Shown: positions 26,609 through 36,003, counted from the stretch's first letter. The stretch is 64,000 nucleotides of DNA from JBALVT01 sp045110675 (GCA_045110675.1 JBGCGJ010000010.1:1-64000), one strand, 5' to 3'. Notes: a model not told the origin generated them from the sequence alone. Translations and numbers: made by a program.

Positions 26609-27187
26609 ATGGTGGCAGATTACTCAATTTTGTTGATCGGCGCGATTCTCGTCAACAATTTCGTACTGGTCCAGTTTTTGGGCCTGTGCCCCTTTATGGG
26701 CGTGTCAAACAAACTTGAAACCGCCATGGGTATGTCGATGGCGACCACCTTCGTACTCACCCTCGCCTCGGCCTGCAGCCATTTAACCTACAATTTCCTA
26801 CTCCAACCTCTCGGCCTGGAATACTTAAGAACTATTTCATTTATTTTGGTCATTGCTGTCGTTGTGCAATTTACAGAGATGGTTGTGCGTAAGAGCAGCC
26901 CGCTGCTTTATCGGGTATTGGGCGTGTACCTCCCTTTGATTACTACCAACTGCGCAGTGCTCGGCGTCGCTTTACTCAACATCAACAAAGATCACAACTT
27001 CCTGCAGTCGCTGTTTTATGGCTTTGGCGCGGCGGTTGGATTTTCTTTGGTACTGGTGTTGTTTGCGGCCATGCGAGAACGACTGACCGTGGCCGATGTT
27101 CCCGATCCCTTCAAGGGTGCCGCGATAGGCATGGTCACCGCCGGCCTAATGTCACTCGCCTTTATGGGTTTTGCGGGACTGGTATAG
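26609..27187 (+). CDS. rsxA: Electron transport complex subunit RsxA
   Basis: An inner-membrane subunit of the Rsx/Rnf complex, 192 residues with six transmembrane helices. The family-typical NNFVLVQFLGLCPFMGVS is near the N-terminus, and YLPLITTNCAVLGVAL near residue 110 contains the conserved cysteine region of the RnfA/RnfE pair. The Rsx complex couples electron flow between NADH and ferredoxin-like carriers to ion movement, and in E. coli keeps SoxR reduced. First gene of a six-gene operon rsxABCDGE; start follows GGGTAAGGGAT. Confidence 0.97.
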   Translation: MVADYSILLIGAILVNNFVLVQFLGLCPFMGVSNKLETAMGMSMATTFVLTLASACSHLTYNFLLQPLGLEYLRTISFILVIAVVVQFTEMVVRKSSPLLYRVLGVYLPLITTNCAVLGVALLNINKDHNFLQSLFYGFGAAVGFSLVLVLFAAMRERLTVADVPDPFKGAAIGMVTAGLMSLAFMGFAGLV

Positions 27188-27194
27188 CGACGAC

Positions 27195-27806
27195 GTGACC
27201 GAATTAATCACACAATTTCCGCTGCTGGCCGCGCTCCTAGCCCTGGTTAGCCTGGGTGCTGTATTTGGCGCGGTGCTAGGTTTCGCCGCTGTGCGTTTCA
27301 AAACGGAAGGCGACCCTATTGCAGATCAGATCAACGACATTCTGCCCCAGACTCAATGTGGACAATGCGGCCACCCTGGCTGCCGTCCCTATGCCGCAGC
27401 CATAGCCAACGGCGAACCGATCAACAAGTGCCCTCCGGGTGGAGAAGCCACCATTCAGGCACTGGCAGACTTACTGGATGTAGAAGCCATTCCCCTAGAT
27501 GAGGAACACGGCGAAGAAAAGGTGAAGTCAGTAGCATATATTCGCGAGGACGAATGCATCGGCTGTACCAAATGTATCCAGGCTTGCCCGGTTGATGCCA
27601 TTCTGGGCGCGGCGAAACTCATGCACACGGTTATTGTCAGCGAGTGCACGGGCTGCGATCTATGCGTAGAGCCCTGCCCCGTCGACTGCATTGACATGAT
27701 CCCCGAAGAGCAAACTCTGCAATCCTGGCACTGGGGGCTTCCCGACCCAGTTAGCCGAAAAGTCGACATAATTGCCACCGATGCAACAACTGGAGAAGCG
27801 GCGTGA
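27195..27806 (+). CDS. rsxB: Electron transport complex subunit RsxB (polyferredoxin)
   Basis: A Fe-S subunit. After an N-terminal membrane anchor (about residues 3-27) it has the RnfB-type cluster motif CGQCGHPGCRPYAAAIANGE, then two 4Fe-4S ferredoxin motifs (CIGCTKCIQACPVDA and CTGCDLCVEPCPVDCID). Start is taken as GTG at 27195, giving MTELITQFPLL. The alternative TTG at 27171 would add 8 residues overlapping rsxA. The rsxC start overlaps the rsxB stop codon. Confidence 0.95.
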   Translation: MTELITQFPLLAALLALVSLGAVFGAVLGFAAVRFKTEGDPIADQINDILPQTQCGQCGHPGCRPYAAAIANGEPINKCPPGGEATIQALADLLDVEAIPLDEEHGEEKVKSVAYIREDECIGCTKCIQACPVDAILGAAKLMHTVIVSECTGCDLCVEPCPVDCIDMIPEEQTLQSWHWGLPDPVSRKVDIIATDATTGEAA

Positions 27807-29833
27807 GAAAGGTGTTCGATTTTCACGGGGGAATTCACCCTCCTGAGAACAAACATCAGTCTCTGAGCCTGCCCATTGAGTCCGCCGGTATTCCACCTGA
27901 GCTAACATTACCTCTGTCCCAGCATATTGGGGCACCAGCCGTCCCCATTGTTGAGGTGGGTGACAGAGTGTTGAAAGGTCAGATGGTTGCAGATGCAAAA
28001 GGCTTTGTGAGCGTTCCAGTACACGCTCCTACATCGGGAGTCATAAGCGCTATTGAAAAACGAGCCATTGCGCACCCATCGGGTTTTACTGCGCCGTGCA
28101 TCGTAATTGAAAGCGATGGAAAAGATCAGTGGATCGAACATCAGGGCCAGGAGGGCTACGAACACCTCAGTAAACCGGATCTGTTAAACCTGATCCGCAA
28201 TGCAGGCATTGCCGGTATGGGCGGCGCGGGTTTCCCTGCCGCGGTCAAATTATCGATAAAACCAGATACTCAAATCGAGACTTTGATTCTCAATGGTACG
28301 GAGTGTGAGCCCTATATAACAGCCGATGACGTTCTGATGAGGGAGCGCGCTGATCAAATTATTGCTGGTGCAAAAATACTGCAGTTTTTAATCGGTCCAG
28401 GAGAAACACTGATTGGCGTCGAGGACAACAAGCCTGAGGGTTTAAAATGTCTTCGGGACGCCGCTCAGGGAAGCGATATCCAGATCGTAGCATTTCCCAC
28501 CAAATACCCGTCGGGTGGTGAAAAGCAGCTCATTGAAATACTGACAGGAAAACAGGTACCCAGCGGCGGTCTACCCTCGCAAGTGGGTGTTGTGTGCCAG
28601 AACATCGGCAGCGCGGTCGCTATTTACCAAGCAGTTGTACTCGGCCGCCCGCTAATCTCCAGAATTACCACCGTCACTGGCGAGTCTGTTGAGCAGGCTC
28701 AAAACTACGAGGTGCTATTGGGTACGCCCATGAGTTTTTTACTGGAAAAAGCCCGCTACCATAGCAGTGCAAACAATCGACTTATTATGGGTGGCCCGAT
28801 GATGGGTTTTACCGTCCCTGACCCAAATGTACCGATCGTTAAAACAACGAATTGTATTTTGGCACCCACTGAACAGGAACTCCCTACACCGCCACCTGCT
28901 CAGGCCTGTATTCGCTGTGGTATGTGCGCCGAAGTGTGCCCCGCTAGTTTATTACCGCAACAGATGTTTTGGTTTGCCCAGGGTAAAGAGCACGACAAAC
29001 TCGAGCAGCACAATCTATTTGACTGCATTGAATGCGGCGCCTGCTCCTGGGTATGCCCCAGCGCCATTCCCTTGGTGCAATACTACCGCGCATCCAAAGC
29101 AGAAATACTGCAAGCGCGGCGAGATCACGAAAAATCAGAGCAATCGCGCCTGCGCTTCGAATCCCGCCAAGAACGACTTGATCGAGAAGAAGCTGAGAAA
29201 AATGCCAAGCGCGCCGCGCGAAAACTGGCGGCCGAACAGCGAGCCGCACAGGCGGCCCAGGGATCAACCGATGCCGAAGACCCCATTCAAGCCGCAATAG
29301 ACCGAGCCAAAGCCAAGAAGGCGGCACAGCAATCCGGCGGTACAAGCAGCGAGTTGGATACGTTGCAAACAGCCCTCGCCAGTGTGAAAAAGCGGCTCGA
29401 AACCGCAACAACGAAATTAAACGAAGCAAAAGCGGAAAATAGTGATCTGGTCTCTGCGCTACAGGCTGGCGTCGATAAAACCACTGCCAAATTTGCCGCT
29501 GCTGAAAAAGCACTAGCGGACTACCAGGCATCAAACAAAGATGCTTCGCCCGCGCAGGAGGAGACCCCCGAGGTAGATGCTGCACAAATAGCGATACAAA
29601 AAGCGATGGCGGCCAGAGCGGCAGATTCTGCTTTGAGTCCGGCAGAAAAAGCCAGAAAAAATCTGCAGAAACTTCGTCAGCGCCTAGAAAAAACCGAAGC
29701 AAAATTGCAGGAATGCCGCAACAATGGCGAAGAGGAAAAGGTTGTCGATGCTCTTGTGGCAACAGTGGAGCGGCTGGGTGAAAAAATTGCCAGTGCCGAA
29801 CAGGCCGTAGCCGCCGAGCCTGAGGATTCCTGA
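27803..29833 (+). CDS. rsxC: Electron transport complex subunit RsxC
   Basis: The NADH/FMN-binding, Fe-S containing peripheral subunit, 676 residues. The glycine-rich NADH-binding motif GMGGAGFPAAVKL lies near residue 140, and two 4Fe-4S motifs (CIRCGMCAEVCPASL and CIECGACSWVCPSAI) near residues 370 and 410. The C-terminal 230 residues are an Ala/Glu/Lys-rich coiled-coil extension, which is common and variable in RsxC. GTG start at 27803, overlapping rsxB. Confidence 0.96.
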   Translation: MRKVFDFHGGIHPPENKHQSLSLPIESAGIPPELTLPLSQHIGAPAVPIVEVGDRVLKGQMVADAKGFVSVPVHAPTSGVISAIEKRAIAHPSGFTAPCIVIESDGKDQWIEHQGQEGYEHLSKPDLLNLIRNAGIAGMGGAGFPAAVKLSIKPDTQIETLILNGTECEPYITADDVLMRERADQIIAGAKILQFLIGPGETLIGVEDNKPEGLKCLRDAAQGSDIQIVAFPTKYPSGGEKQLIEILTGKQVPSGGLPSQVGVVCQNIGSAVAIYQAVVLGRPLISRITTVTGESVEQAQNYEVLLGTPMSFLLEKARYHSSANNRLIMGGPMMGFTVPDPNVPIVKTTNCILAPTEQELPTPPPAQACIRCGMCAEVCPASLLPQQMFWFAQGKEHDKLEQHNLFDCIECGACSWVCPSAIPLVQYYRASKAEILQARRDHEKSEQSRLRFESRQERLDREEAEKNAKRAARKLAAEQRAAQAAQGSTDAEDPIQAAIDRAKAKKAAQQSGGTSSELDTLQTALASVKKRLETATTKLNEAKAENSDLVSALQAGVDKTTAKFAAAEKALADYQASNKDASPAQEETPEVDAAQIAIQKAMAARAADSALSPAEKARKNLQKLRQRLEKTEAKLQECRNNGEEEKVVDALVATVERLGEKIASAEQAVAAEPEDS

Positions 29834-29834
29834 T

Positions 29835-30857
29835 ATGGCGCTGATGCGAATTACCTCGCCCCATGCACACGGCCCGATGAACACCTCGGGAGTAATGCTT
29901 CAGGTTCTGCTTGCAACGGTGCCGGGAGTAGTCGTGCTGACGCATTTTTTCGGCTTTGGCACGCTGGTGAATGTGCTATGGGGTTGCACGCTGGCACTAG
30001 CATTTGAATCACTGGCGCTCGCCTTACGAGGCCGCCCGCTGGCCTTTTATCTGAAGGATTACAGCGCTGTCGTCACAGCCACATTGCTGTGCATCGCACT
30101 GCCGCCCTACGCCCCCTGGTGGCTTATCGCGGTGGGAATCGGCTGCTCAATTTTATTGGCAAAACACCTCTATGGCGGCCTGGGATATAACCCGTTCAAT
30201 CCCGCGATGGTCGGCTATGTGATTCTACTGATCTCATTCCCGGTTCAGATGACGGCTTGGGCTCCTCCCCGAGGAACAGGGGAGCTGCCAGGACTAATGG
30301 AGGCGCTACAGGCTTGTTTTTTCCCAGCTGCCTACGATGGCGTAACAATGGCCACCCCTCTGGATGTACTCAAACAAAACAACAGCCTGCTGATAAAAGA
30401 TCTATGGAGTCAGAACGTTCAATTTGGCCGCTGGGCCGGGATTGGCTGGGAATGGGTGAATCTCGCTTTCGCGGCGGGTGGAGTATGGCTCCTCTATCGG
30501 AAGATTTTCACCTGGCACGCCCCTGTCGCGATGCTGCTAAGTCTGGGAGTAATGGCGGCAATTTTTTACGATGGTGGTAGTTCAGCCAGCGGAGGATCAC
30601 CCGCGTTCCACCTGCTGAGCGGAGCAACAATGTTCGGCGCTTTTTTTATTGTTACCGATCCGGTTACCTCCGCTGTGTCAGTGAGAGGAAGATTAATTTA
30701 CGGTGCACTCATCGGAGTACTGATCTATATCATCCGTGTGCGCGGCAATTACCCCGATGCCGTTGCCTTCGCGGTCTTAATCATGAACTTTGCCGCACCT
30801 TTTATAGATCACTATACCCAGCCGCGAACCTACGGGCACAAGCGGGGAGAGCAATAA
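29835..30857 (+). CDS. rsxD: Electron transport complex subunit RsxD
   Basis: An integral membrane subunit of 340 residues with the covalent-FMN site motif SGATMFGAFFIVTDPVTSA (near residue 260). The RnfD hallmark GLGYNPFNPAMVGY is near residue 115, and about ten hydrophobic helices are visible. It starts 1 bp after the rsxC stop codon. Confidence 0.96.
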   Translation: MALMRITSPHAHGPMNTSGVMLQVLLATVPGVVVLTHFFGFGTLVNVLWGCTLALAFESLALALRGRPLAFYLKDYSAVVTATLLCIALPPYAPWWLIAVGIGCSILLAKHLYGGLGYNPFNPAMVGYVILLISFPVQMTAWAPPRGTGELPGLMEALQACFFPAAYDGVTMATPLDVLKQNNSLLIKDLWSQNVQFGRWAGIGWEWVNLAFAAGGVWLLYRKIFTWHAPVAMLLSLGVMAAIFYDGGSSASGGSPAFHLLSGATMFGAFFIVTDPVTSAVSVRGRLIYGALIGVLIYIIRVRGNYPDAVAFAVLIMNFAAPFIDHYTQPRTYGHKRGEQ

Positions 30858-30858
30858 A

Positions 30859-31503
30859 ATGCTGAGTCAGTCGATCTCTCGCAACAGTATTTTGCTGGCC
30901 GTGTTTGCGGTGTGCACTACTTTGCTCATCTCCGGCACCTACCTGTTAACGAAAGACAGAATTGCACTGGCACAACGTGAAGCTGAAGAAAAAGCTCTGC
31001 TACAGATTGTGCCCGTTTCGCGCCACAACAACTCAATGCTGGACGACATAATAGCTGTTGGCCCAGCAACTGACGGACTTGGCCTGAAAACAAGCAAACA
31101 GATTTACCTGGCGCGCCAAGATGACAAGGTAATCGCCGCCATTATTCCGGTCACAGCCGCAGATGGCTACAGCGGCGATATCGATTTAATTGTTGGCATC
31201 AATGCAGATCGAACCATCGCCGGTATTCGCGCCCTGGCGCACAAAGAAACACCCGGTCTCGGTGACAAAGTGGATTTGAACAAGTCAGACTGGATTTTGA
31301 GCTTCAACGGCAAATCCCTGAGCAATCCCATTCTGGAAAAGTGGGCGGTAAAAAAAGACAAAGGCGAGTTCGATCAGTTTACGGGTGCTACAATTACACC
31401 TAGAGCAGTTGTTGGAGCTACCTTGAGAACATTGCAATACGCGCAAGCCAATTACGAGCAAATTTTTAAGCCCGCAAGCTCACAGGCCGGCTCCGGAGAG
31501 TAA
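30859..31503 (+). CDS. rsxG: Electron transport complex subunit RsxG
   Basis: A 214-residue, single-anchor periplasmic subunit with the FMN-attachment Thr in TGATITPRAV (near residue 178) and a preceding substrate-like loop HKETPGLGDKV. An N-terminal transmembrane helix is at about residues 8-30. Start follows the rsxD stop by 1 bp. Confidence 0.96.
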   Translation: MLSQSISRNSILLAVFAVCTTLLISGTYLLTKDRIALAQREAEEKALLQIVPVSRHNNSMLDDIIAVGPATDGLGLKTSKQIYLARQDDKVIAAIIPVTAADGYSGDIDLIVGINADRTIAGIRALAHKETPGLGDKVDLNKSDWILSFNGKSLSNPILEKWAVKKDKGEFDQFTGATITPRAVVGATLRTLQYAQANYEQIFKPASSQAGSGE

Positions 31504-31505
31504 TC

Positions 31506-32219
31506 ATGGCTGAGACCAGCTATACAGAGTTATCCATAAACGGGTTGTGGAAAAACAATCCGGCCATTGTGCAGCTGCTGGGATTATGTCCGCTGCTCGC
31601 AGTGACTGGCAGTGTGGTGAATGCGATTGGATTGGCGGCAGCGACGACTCTCGTACTTCTGTGCTCGAATACTGCTGTCTCCCTGGTACGCAACATCGTG
31701 TCCGACGCTATTCGACTACCCGCCTTTGTGATGATCATCGCCGCCGCCGTAACTTGTATCGAATTGCTCATGCAAGCCTTCGCCTATGAGTTGTATCAAA
31801 TCCTGGGGATATTCCTACCGCTTATTACTACCAACTGTGTAATCTTGGGTCGCGCCGATGCTTTCGCGAGCAAAAGCAAAGTTGTCCCGGCATTTTATGA
31901 CGGCCTGATGATGGGCCTGGGGTTCGGCGTGGTGTTGATCTTGTTGGGAGCGCTCAGAGAATTGATTGGCACAGGAGCACTCTTCGCCAATATGGATCTA
32001 CTGTTTGGGCCCAGCGCGAGCGAATGGAAACTGGTACTGGTCAAGGACTACCAGGACTTTTTGCTGGCTATACTGCCCCCTGGTGCGTTTATTTTTACTG
32101 GTCTATTAATCGCGGGAAAAAATTTGATCGATGCCCAGTTAAAGCGTCGCGCGGAAGCGAAAAAGGAAAAACCGGTTAAAGGTGGTAAACGGGTTCGGGT
32201 GACGGGGAATATTTCCTAA
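31506..32219 (+). CDS. rsxE: Electron transport complex subunit RsxE
   Basis: A 237-residue membrane subunit, homologous to RsxA. The hallmark GLCPLLAVTGSVVNAIG is near residue 25 and LPLITTNCVILGRADAFAS near residue 105. It ends the operon. In E. coli, rsxE is followed by nth; here the next gene is an unrelated minus-strand hypothetical whose stop codon overlaps that of rsxE by 4 bp. Confidence 0.96.
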   Translation: MAETSYTELSINGLWKNNPAIVQLLGLCPLLAVTGSVVNAIGLAAATTLVLLCSNTAVSLVRNIVSDAIRLPAFVMIIAAAVTCIELLMQAFAYELYQILGIFLPLITTNCVILGRADAFASKSKVVPAFYDGLMMGLGFGVVLILLGALRELIGTGALFANMDLLFGPSASEWKLVLVKDYQDFLLAILPPGAFIFTGLLIAGKNLIDAQLKRRAEAKKEKPVKGGKRVRVTGNIS

Positions 32220-32638
32220 AGAGGTTTTCCACCCGCTTCAGAATTATCTACAACCATCAGAGTACCGAGCAGCTCATCGACCGCAGAATCATCCATCCCG
32301 GCGTTATCCTCATCGCAACTATAGGTGATGAATAAAAGCACGGAACCGTTCGCCACATACCACTCACGAATAGCCGCGCCATCATCGCGAAACGCGCTGC
32401 GGACGCCGAAAAACTCCCCGAGCTTGACAGAATCCCAGCTCAATTCCTGTTCCGCTTCGGCTCGGGCAATGGCTTCCAGCTCCGCCTGACTAAATTCCCC
32501 GGCTTCTTTATGCAGCGTACTAAATTCGATGCAGCCGACATCATCTCGGTCACCCACAAGGATGCTATCTTCCTCGGCTTCAGCCCACCACTCCGGCGGA
32601 ACCGCCATCGTCCACCACTCAGTTTCCAGTACATTCAT
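32216..32638 (-). CDS. Hypothetical acidic protein
   Basis: A 140-residue soluble protein that I cannot assign to a family. It is acidic, has Trp-rich starts (ETEWWTMAVPPEWWAEAEED) and no signal peptide or membrane helix. The pattern of mixed strands and the end VDELLGTLMVVDN suggests a small folded domain of the type seen in uncharacterised proteins encoded beside rimI. The stop codon overlaps that of the convergent rsxE by 4 bp. It could be co-transcribed with rimI, whose reading frame ends 10 bp away. Confidence 0.7.
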   Translation of the reverse strand: MNVLETEWWTMAVPPEWWAEAEEDSILVGDRDDVGCIEFSTLHKEAGEFSQAELEAIARAEAEQELSWDSVKLGEFFGVRSAFRDDGAAIREWYVANGSVLLFITYSCDEDNAGMDDSAVDELLGTLMVVDNSEAGGKPL

Positions 32639-32648
32639 ACAACAGCAC

Positions 32649-33101
32649 TCACAGTATTTTTGACATTAACAACGCATCTTCGCGACCGACACAAGCGCGA
32701 TAATAATTGCGGCGCTCACCTTCGATGTTAAAACCCAGGCCGGTATAGAAAGCTAAGGCGGCATTGTTGGACCTGCGAACATCCAGAAAACAGCGTTTTA
32801 CGCCAAGATCCCTCATTTGCCGGACCGCTTCGCTCAACAAAGTGGAGGCCAATCCACGCCTCTGATGGTCGGGATCTACCGCAATATTATGGATATTGCC
32901 TTCGTCCAATACCAGATTAAAGAAAACAAAACCGACCACCACTGCTTCGATCTCAATAACCAGCGCTTGATTGCGCTCATTGTCGGCGTCAATACTCTGT
33001 TGGATTTGACCGGGTGACCAAGGGAATTCAGAGGCTCGTGCATCGATACCCCAGACAACACCACCATCGCCAGCAATCGCGGGTCTTACCAAGGCAACCA
33101 C
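32649..33101 (-). CDS. rimI: Ribosomal protein alanine acetyltransferase RimI
   Basis: A 150-residue GNAT acetyltransferase that acetylates the N-terminus of ribosomal protein S18. The acetyl-CoA loop motif appears as VDPDHQRRGLASTLL near residue 74, and the C-terminal FLDVRRSNNAALAFYTGLGF is typical. The start is GTG at 33101, two bases after the stop codon of the upstream gene. A longer frame to 33236 lies entirely within the HolD-like gene and has no family match. The holD-rimI pairing matches E. coli. Confidence 0.93.
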   Translation of the reverse strand: MVALVRPAIAGDGGVVWGIDARASEFPWSPGQIQQSIDADNERNQALVIEIEAVVVGFVFFNLVLDEGNIHNIAVDPDHQRRGLASTLLSEAVRQMRDLGVKRCFLDVRRSNNAALAFYTGLGFNIEGERRNYYRACVGREDALLMSKIL

Positions 33102-33103
33102 GA

Positions 33104-33805
33104 TTAAACGCGATACGGCAGGAGATCCTGCCAAACACCTTTTTTCAAAGCTGGCTGGTGCAACATCTGCGACGTACTTAGGGTGAGAATTTGGTGTTCG
33201 GTGCTGAGCTGATCCAGAGCCACCCACTGCTGGCATGCACTCCCTAGCAGGACGATGCCGCGCGCGCTGGACTGCTCCATTTTTCGATTAATAAACCCAC
33301 CCAAGGCGCCACGCGCGGCCTCGACGCCGGTGTCGAGTTGGTCATTGGTATAGATCGGCCAGTTAAACTGGGCGACTTCTGGCTTTTCGGAACCACAACC
33401 CAGAGCGCTCGCCATCGCCTGTACGAGTTGCACCTGATCCCGCATCAATGCCTGCTGTAAAGGCAACTCCTCGAGCCACAACCAACCCTCGGTAAGAAAT
33501 GCGGCAATACCAAATTCAACGGCTGCCGCCGATCCGGAACTCACGGGGGGTGTTTTGTCGCTGCTCGCAGATTCAGAGCGCAACTGGGGCTCAAAATCCA
33601 GCGAGGGCATTTGTGCAGCAGCACGCGGCCTGGCAGGCGCGGGAGCATCCGTGGGTTTATCAATGATAGAAGGCATCGATGGAGTATTGAGAGACTTAAC
33701 CACCGCCAGCTTTAGCGTAACTGCGCTACCGGGTATTTGCGCGCGCGATACATAGGTTTCGATACCCATGGCATCCAGATAGGCCCTGCGTGTGAGTTCG
33801 TGCAT
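33104..33805 (-). CDS. holD: HolD-like DNA polymerase III psi subunit, extended
   Basis: A 233-residue protein upstream of rimI, as holD is in E. coli. Its N-terminal segment (ELTRRAYLDAMGIETYVSR) resembles the N-terminus of E. coli psi (DWQLQQLGITQW), the part that binds the clamp-loader. The 137-residue E. coli protein lacks the Ala/Pro/Ser-rich linker seen here at about residues 55-110. The C-terminal region has strands and helices including RGIVLLGSACQQWVAL. The ATG at 33805 has GGGA five bases upstream; an earlier in-frame ATG at 33892 overlaps the glycosyltransferase gene. The assignment rests on position and weak similarity. Confidence 0.65.
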   Translation of the reverse strand: MHELTRRAYLDAMGIETYVSRAQIPGSAVTLKLAVVKSLNTPSMPSIIDKPTDAPAPARPRAAAQMPSLDFEPQLRSESASSDKTPPVSSGSAAAVEFGIAAFLTEGWLWLEELPLQQALMRDQVQLVQAMASALGCGSEKPEVAQFNWPIYTNDQLDTGVEAARGALGGFINRKMEQSSARGIVLLGSACQQWVALDQLSTEHQILTLSTSQMLHQPALKKGVWQDLLPYRV

Positions 33806-33876
33806 ATCATTCCCATTGGAGCCAGAGGAGGTGGCGTTCAGCGCTGCGCTGAAGTTTACCAGATTATCCGTTCGAG

Positions 33877-34725
33877 CTATATCAGGCGCCAACCATGAGT
33901 GTTGAAAAATCGAACACCGGATCGCATAAACATCGCCACATGGCGAAATCCCTTACTGGCTGCATATCCGCCGTGGTGAACAATCTCAACAGCGGGATCA
34001 AACACCGTTCGACCAAAATCGCGCAGACGCAAAGTGAGATCAAAATCTTCAAAGTAGAGGAAGTATTTTTCGTTGAAGCCACCGACTTTAGTAAAGGGCT
34101 CGGACCGGAGCATCATGAAGCAACCACTAGCCAAATCAATATTGGCAACCTCGACACCGCTACAAACATCCCGCATTTCGTAATCATCAAGCCGCGCCTG
34201 GAAGAGTCTGCGCAAAAAGACGGGGGAGAATGCCCGCAAAAGCAAAACGAACACCGTGGGGAAACGCTTACACAGGTATTCCTGTGAGCCATCTTCGCCT
34301 GTGACTCGAGGAGACAACAACACAACAGCTTCGTCAATCAGGAGGTGGTTGAGCGCCACGGAGATAGCAGGTTTCGCAATTTCAACATCGGGGTTTAACA
34401 CCAGATGAAAATCGCTCTGAAGATTTTCTAGTGGATAATTGTTACCTGCGCCAAAACCCGTATTCTGCTCCGCCACGTGATAATTAATGCTGAAAAACTC
34501 AGCATCAGGAATATTTTCCAGTAAACTTCTTACCTGAGCACTGTAAGCCGAATCGACGGAGTGATCGACAATATATAAAGACAAGGTCTCAAGATAGTCA
34601 TCCTGTCTAGCCTTGGAGCTCGACAAAAGGAGGCTTTGCAAAGTGCTCTGCAGATGCTCCAACGAGCTGCCGTATAAAACGATAGAGACAGACAAGTGGG
34701 CGGGTTTGAGTCGCTTGTTTTCCAT
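33877..34725 (-). CDS. Family 2 glycosyltransferase (rhamnosyltransferase-like)
   Basis: A GT-A fold glycosyltransferase of 282 residues. The fold signature SVSIVLYGSSLEHLQSTLQS is at the N-terminus, an acidic DXD-equivalent is seen in LVLNPDVEI (near residue 109), and the acceptor region LASGCFMMLRSEPFTKVGGF with YFEDFDLTLR follows. Such enzymes add rhamnose or similar sugars to surface polysaccharides. It stands alone between the HolD-like gene and a divergent metal transporter, without other sugar genes nearby. Confidence 0.88.
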   Translation of the reverse strand: MENKRLKPAHLSVSIVLYGSSLEHLQSTLQSLLLSSSKARQDDYLETLSLYIVDHSVDSAYSAQVRSLLENIPDAEFFSINYHVAEQNTGFGAGNNYPLENLQSDFHLVLNPDVEIAKPAISVALNHLLIDEAVVLLSPRVTGEDGSQEYLCKRFPTVFVLLLRAFSPVFLRRLFQARLDDYEMRDVCSGVEVANIDLASGCFMMLRSEPFTKVGGFNEKYFLYFEDFDLTLRLRDFGRTVFDPAVEIVHHGGYAASKGFRHVAMFMRSGVRFFNTHGWRLI

Positions 34726-34788
34726 GGGCGAATGGTAGCAGGTATTTTCACCGCTTCGAATTGAGAACAGCGAGAACCAATAAACAAG

Positions 34789-36003
34789 ATGAAAACGCTC
34801 GGAAAAATGGGCCCAGGACTGCTGGTAACCGCAGCCTTTATAGGCCCAGGCACGATTACGACCGCCAGCGCGGCAGGAGCCAACTACGGGTTTGCCCTAC
34901 TGTGGGCTCTGGTATTTTCCGTTTTCGCCACAGTGGTCTTGCAAGAGATGGCAGCCAGACTAGGGCTTGTTACCCGCCTGAGCCTGGCAGAAGCAATGCG
35001 TGGCACTGGAACCCCTAACCTGGCATCCAAATTTTCCGTGGTCTTGGTGATCGCCGCCATCGGCTTCGGCAACGCTGCCTACGAAGTCGGCAACATAGCG
35101 GGAGCTGCGCTGGCCGCGAGCAGCGTCAGTGGGATTAGTGTCGCAAGGTGGTCGCTCATGATTGGAGTATGCTCAGGCGCTTTGCTGGCAACGGGCAGAT
35201 ACAAGGTTCTCGAAGGCGTCTTGGTTGTTCTTGTGCTGATAATGAGCGCACTGTTCGTGGTAACAGCGATTGTTCTCACACCGGACATGATCGAAATAGT
35301 TAAGGGGATGCTCGTTCCGACTCTGCCTTCGGGCTCGGTTCTGACTGTGATAGGCCTGATCGGAACCACGGTTGTCCCTTATAACCTGTTTTTACATGCC
35401 AATGCGGTTCGGGAGAAATGGGCGGCGGAAGAAAATCTCGAAGACAGTATTCGCGAGTCCCGATGGGATACCGGATTGTCCGTGGGTTTGGGGGGATTAA
35501 TCACCCTTGCTGTTATGAGCACTGCCGCCACCGCGTTTTTCCGAACCGGACTAGAGTTTAACGCTCAGTCAATGGGCACGCAGTTGGAGCCTTTATTAGG
35601 GGATCAGGCAAAGCTGATTTTCGCGACCGGCCTGTTCGCCGGAGGCATAACCAGTGCCATTACCGCGCCTCTGGCGGCCGCCTATGCGGTGTGTGGAGCA
35701 ATGGGGTGGTCACAGGATTTGCACTCAACCCGATTTAGGATGGTATGGGGCACCGTGCTGGCATCGGGGACGATCCTGGCAGCCGCTGGCAGCAAACCTT
35801 TGGCCGCTATTCTCTTCGCGCAGGTGGCGAACGGTTTCCTATTACCTTTTGTGGCGATATTTTTGCTAGTGATAATGAACAATCGGACCTTGTTAAAAGA
35901 CCATTGCAATGGAATATGGGCAAACTTGCTGGGTGGCCTGGTTGTACTGGTCGCTATAGGGTTGGGCGCCATCAAACTCTTTCGCATATTCGGTGTGGTT
36001 TGA
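34789..36003 (+). CDS. NRAMP-family metal ion transporter, divergent metal-site motifs
   Basis: A 404-residue transporter of the NRAMP/SLC11 superfamily with about 11 transmembrane helices. Canonical NRAMPs bind Mn or Fe through DPGN in helix 1 and MPH in helix 6. Here helix 1 reads FIGPGTITTASAAG and helix 6 reads GTTVVPYNLFLHA, so the Asp, Asn, Met and His ligands are changed. NRAMP-related proteins with altered sites are known that carry Mg2+ rather than transition metals, so the substrate should not be assumed to be manganese. The gene is monocistronic and divergent from a glycosyltransferase. Confidence 0.88.
   Translation: MKTLGKMGPGLLVTAAFIGPGTITTASAAGANYGFALLWALVFSVFATVVLQEMAARLGLVTRLSLAEAMRGTGTPNLASKFSVVLVIAAIGFGNAAYEVGNIAGAALAASSVSGISVARWSLMIGVCSGALLATGRYKVLEGVLVVLVLIMSALFVVTAIVLTPDMIEIVKGMLVPTLPSGSVLTVIGLIGTTVVPYNLFLHANAVREKWAAEENLEDSIRESRWDTGLSVGLGGLITLAVMSTAATAFFRTGLEFNAQSMGTQLEPLLGDQAKLIFATGLFAGGITSAITAPLAAAYAVCGAMGWSQDLHSTRFRMVWGTVLASGTILAAAGSKPLAAILFAQVANGFLLPFVAIFLLVIMNNRTLLKDHCNGIWANLLGGLVVLVAIGLGAIKLFRIFGVV

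Noticed and set aside
28944..29945. A 333-codon minus-strand open frame opposite rsxC and rsxD
   Set aside because: It lies fully across well-supported rsx genes and its translation is low-complexity Arg/Leu/Pro-rich.
33102..33236. Upstream extension of rimI
   Set aside because: It lies inside the HolD-like gene and gives residues absent from RimI; a GTG two bases after the upstream stop codon gives the normal length.
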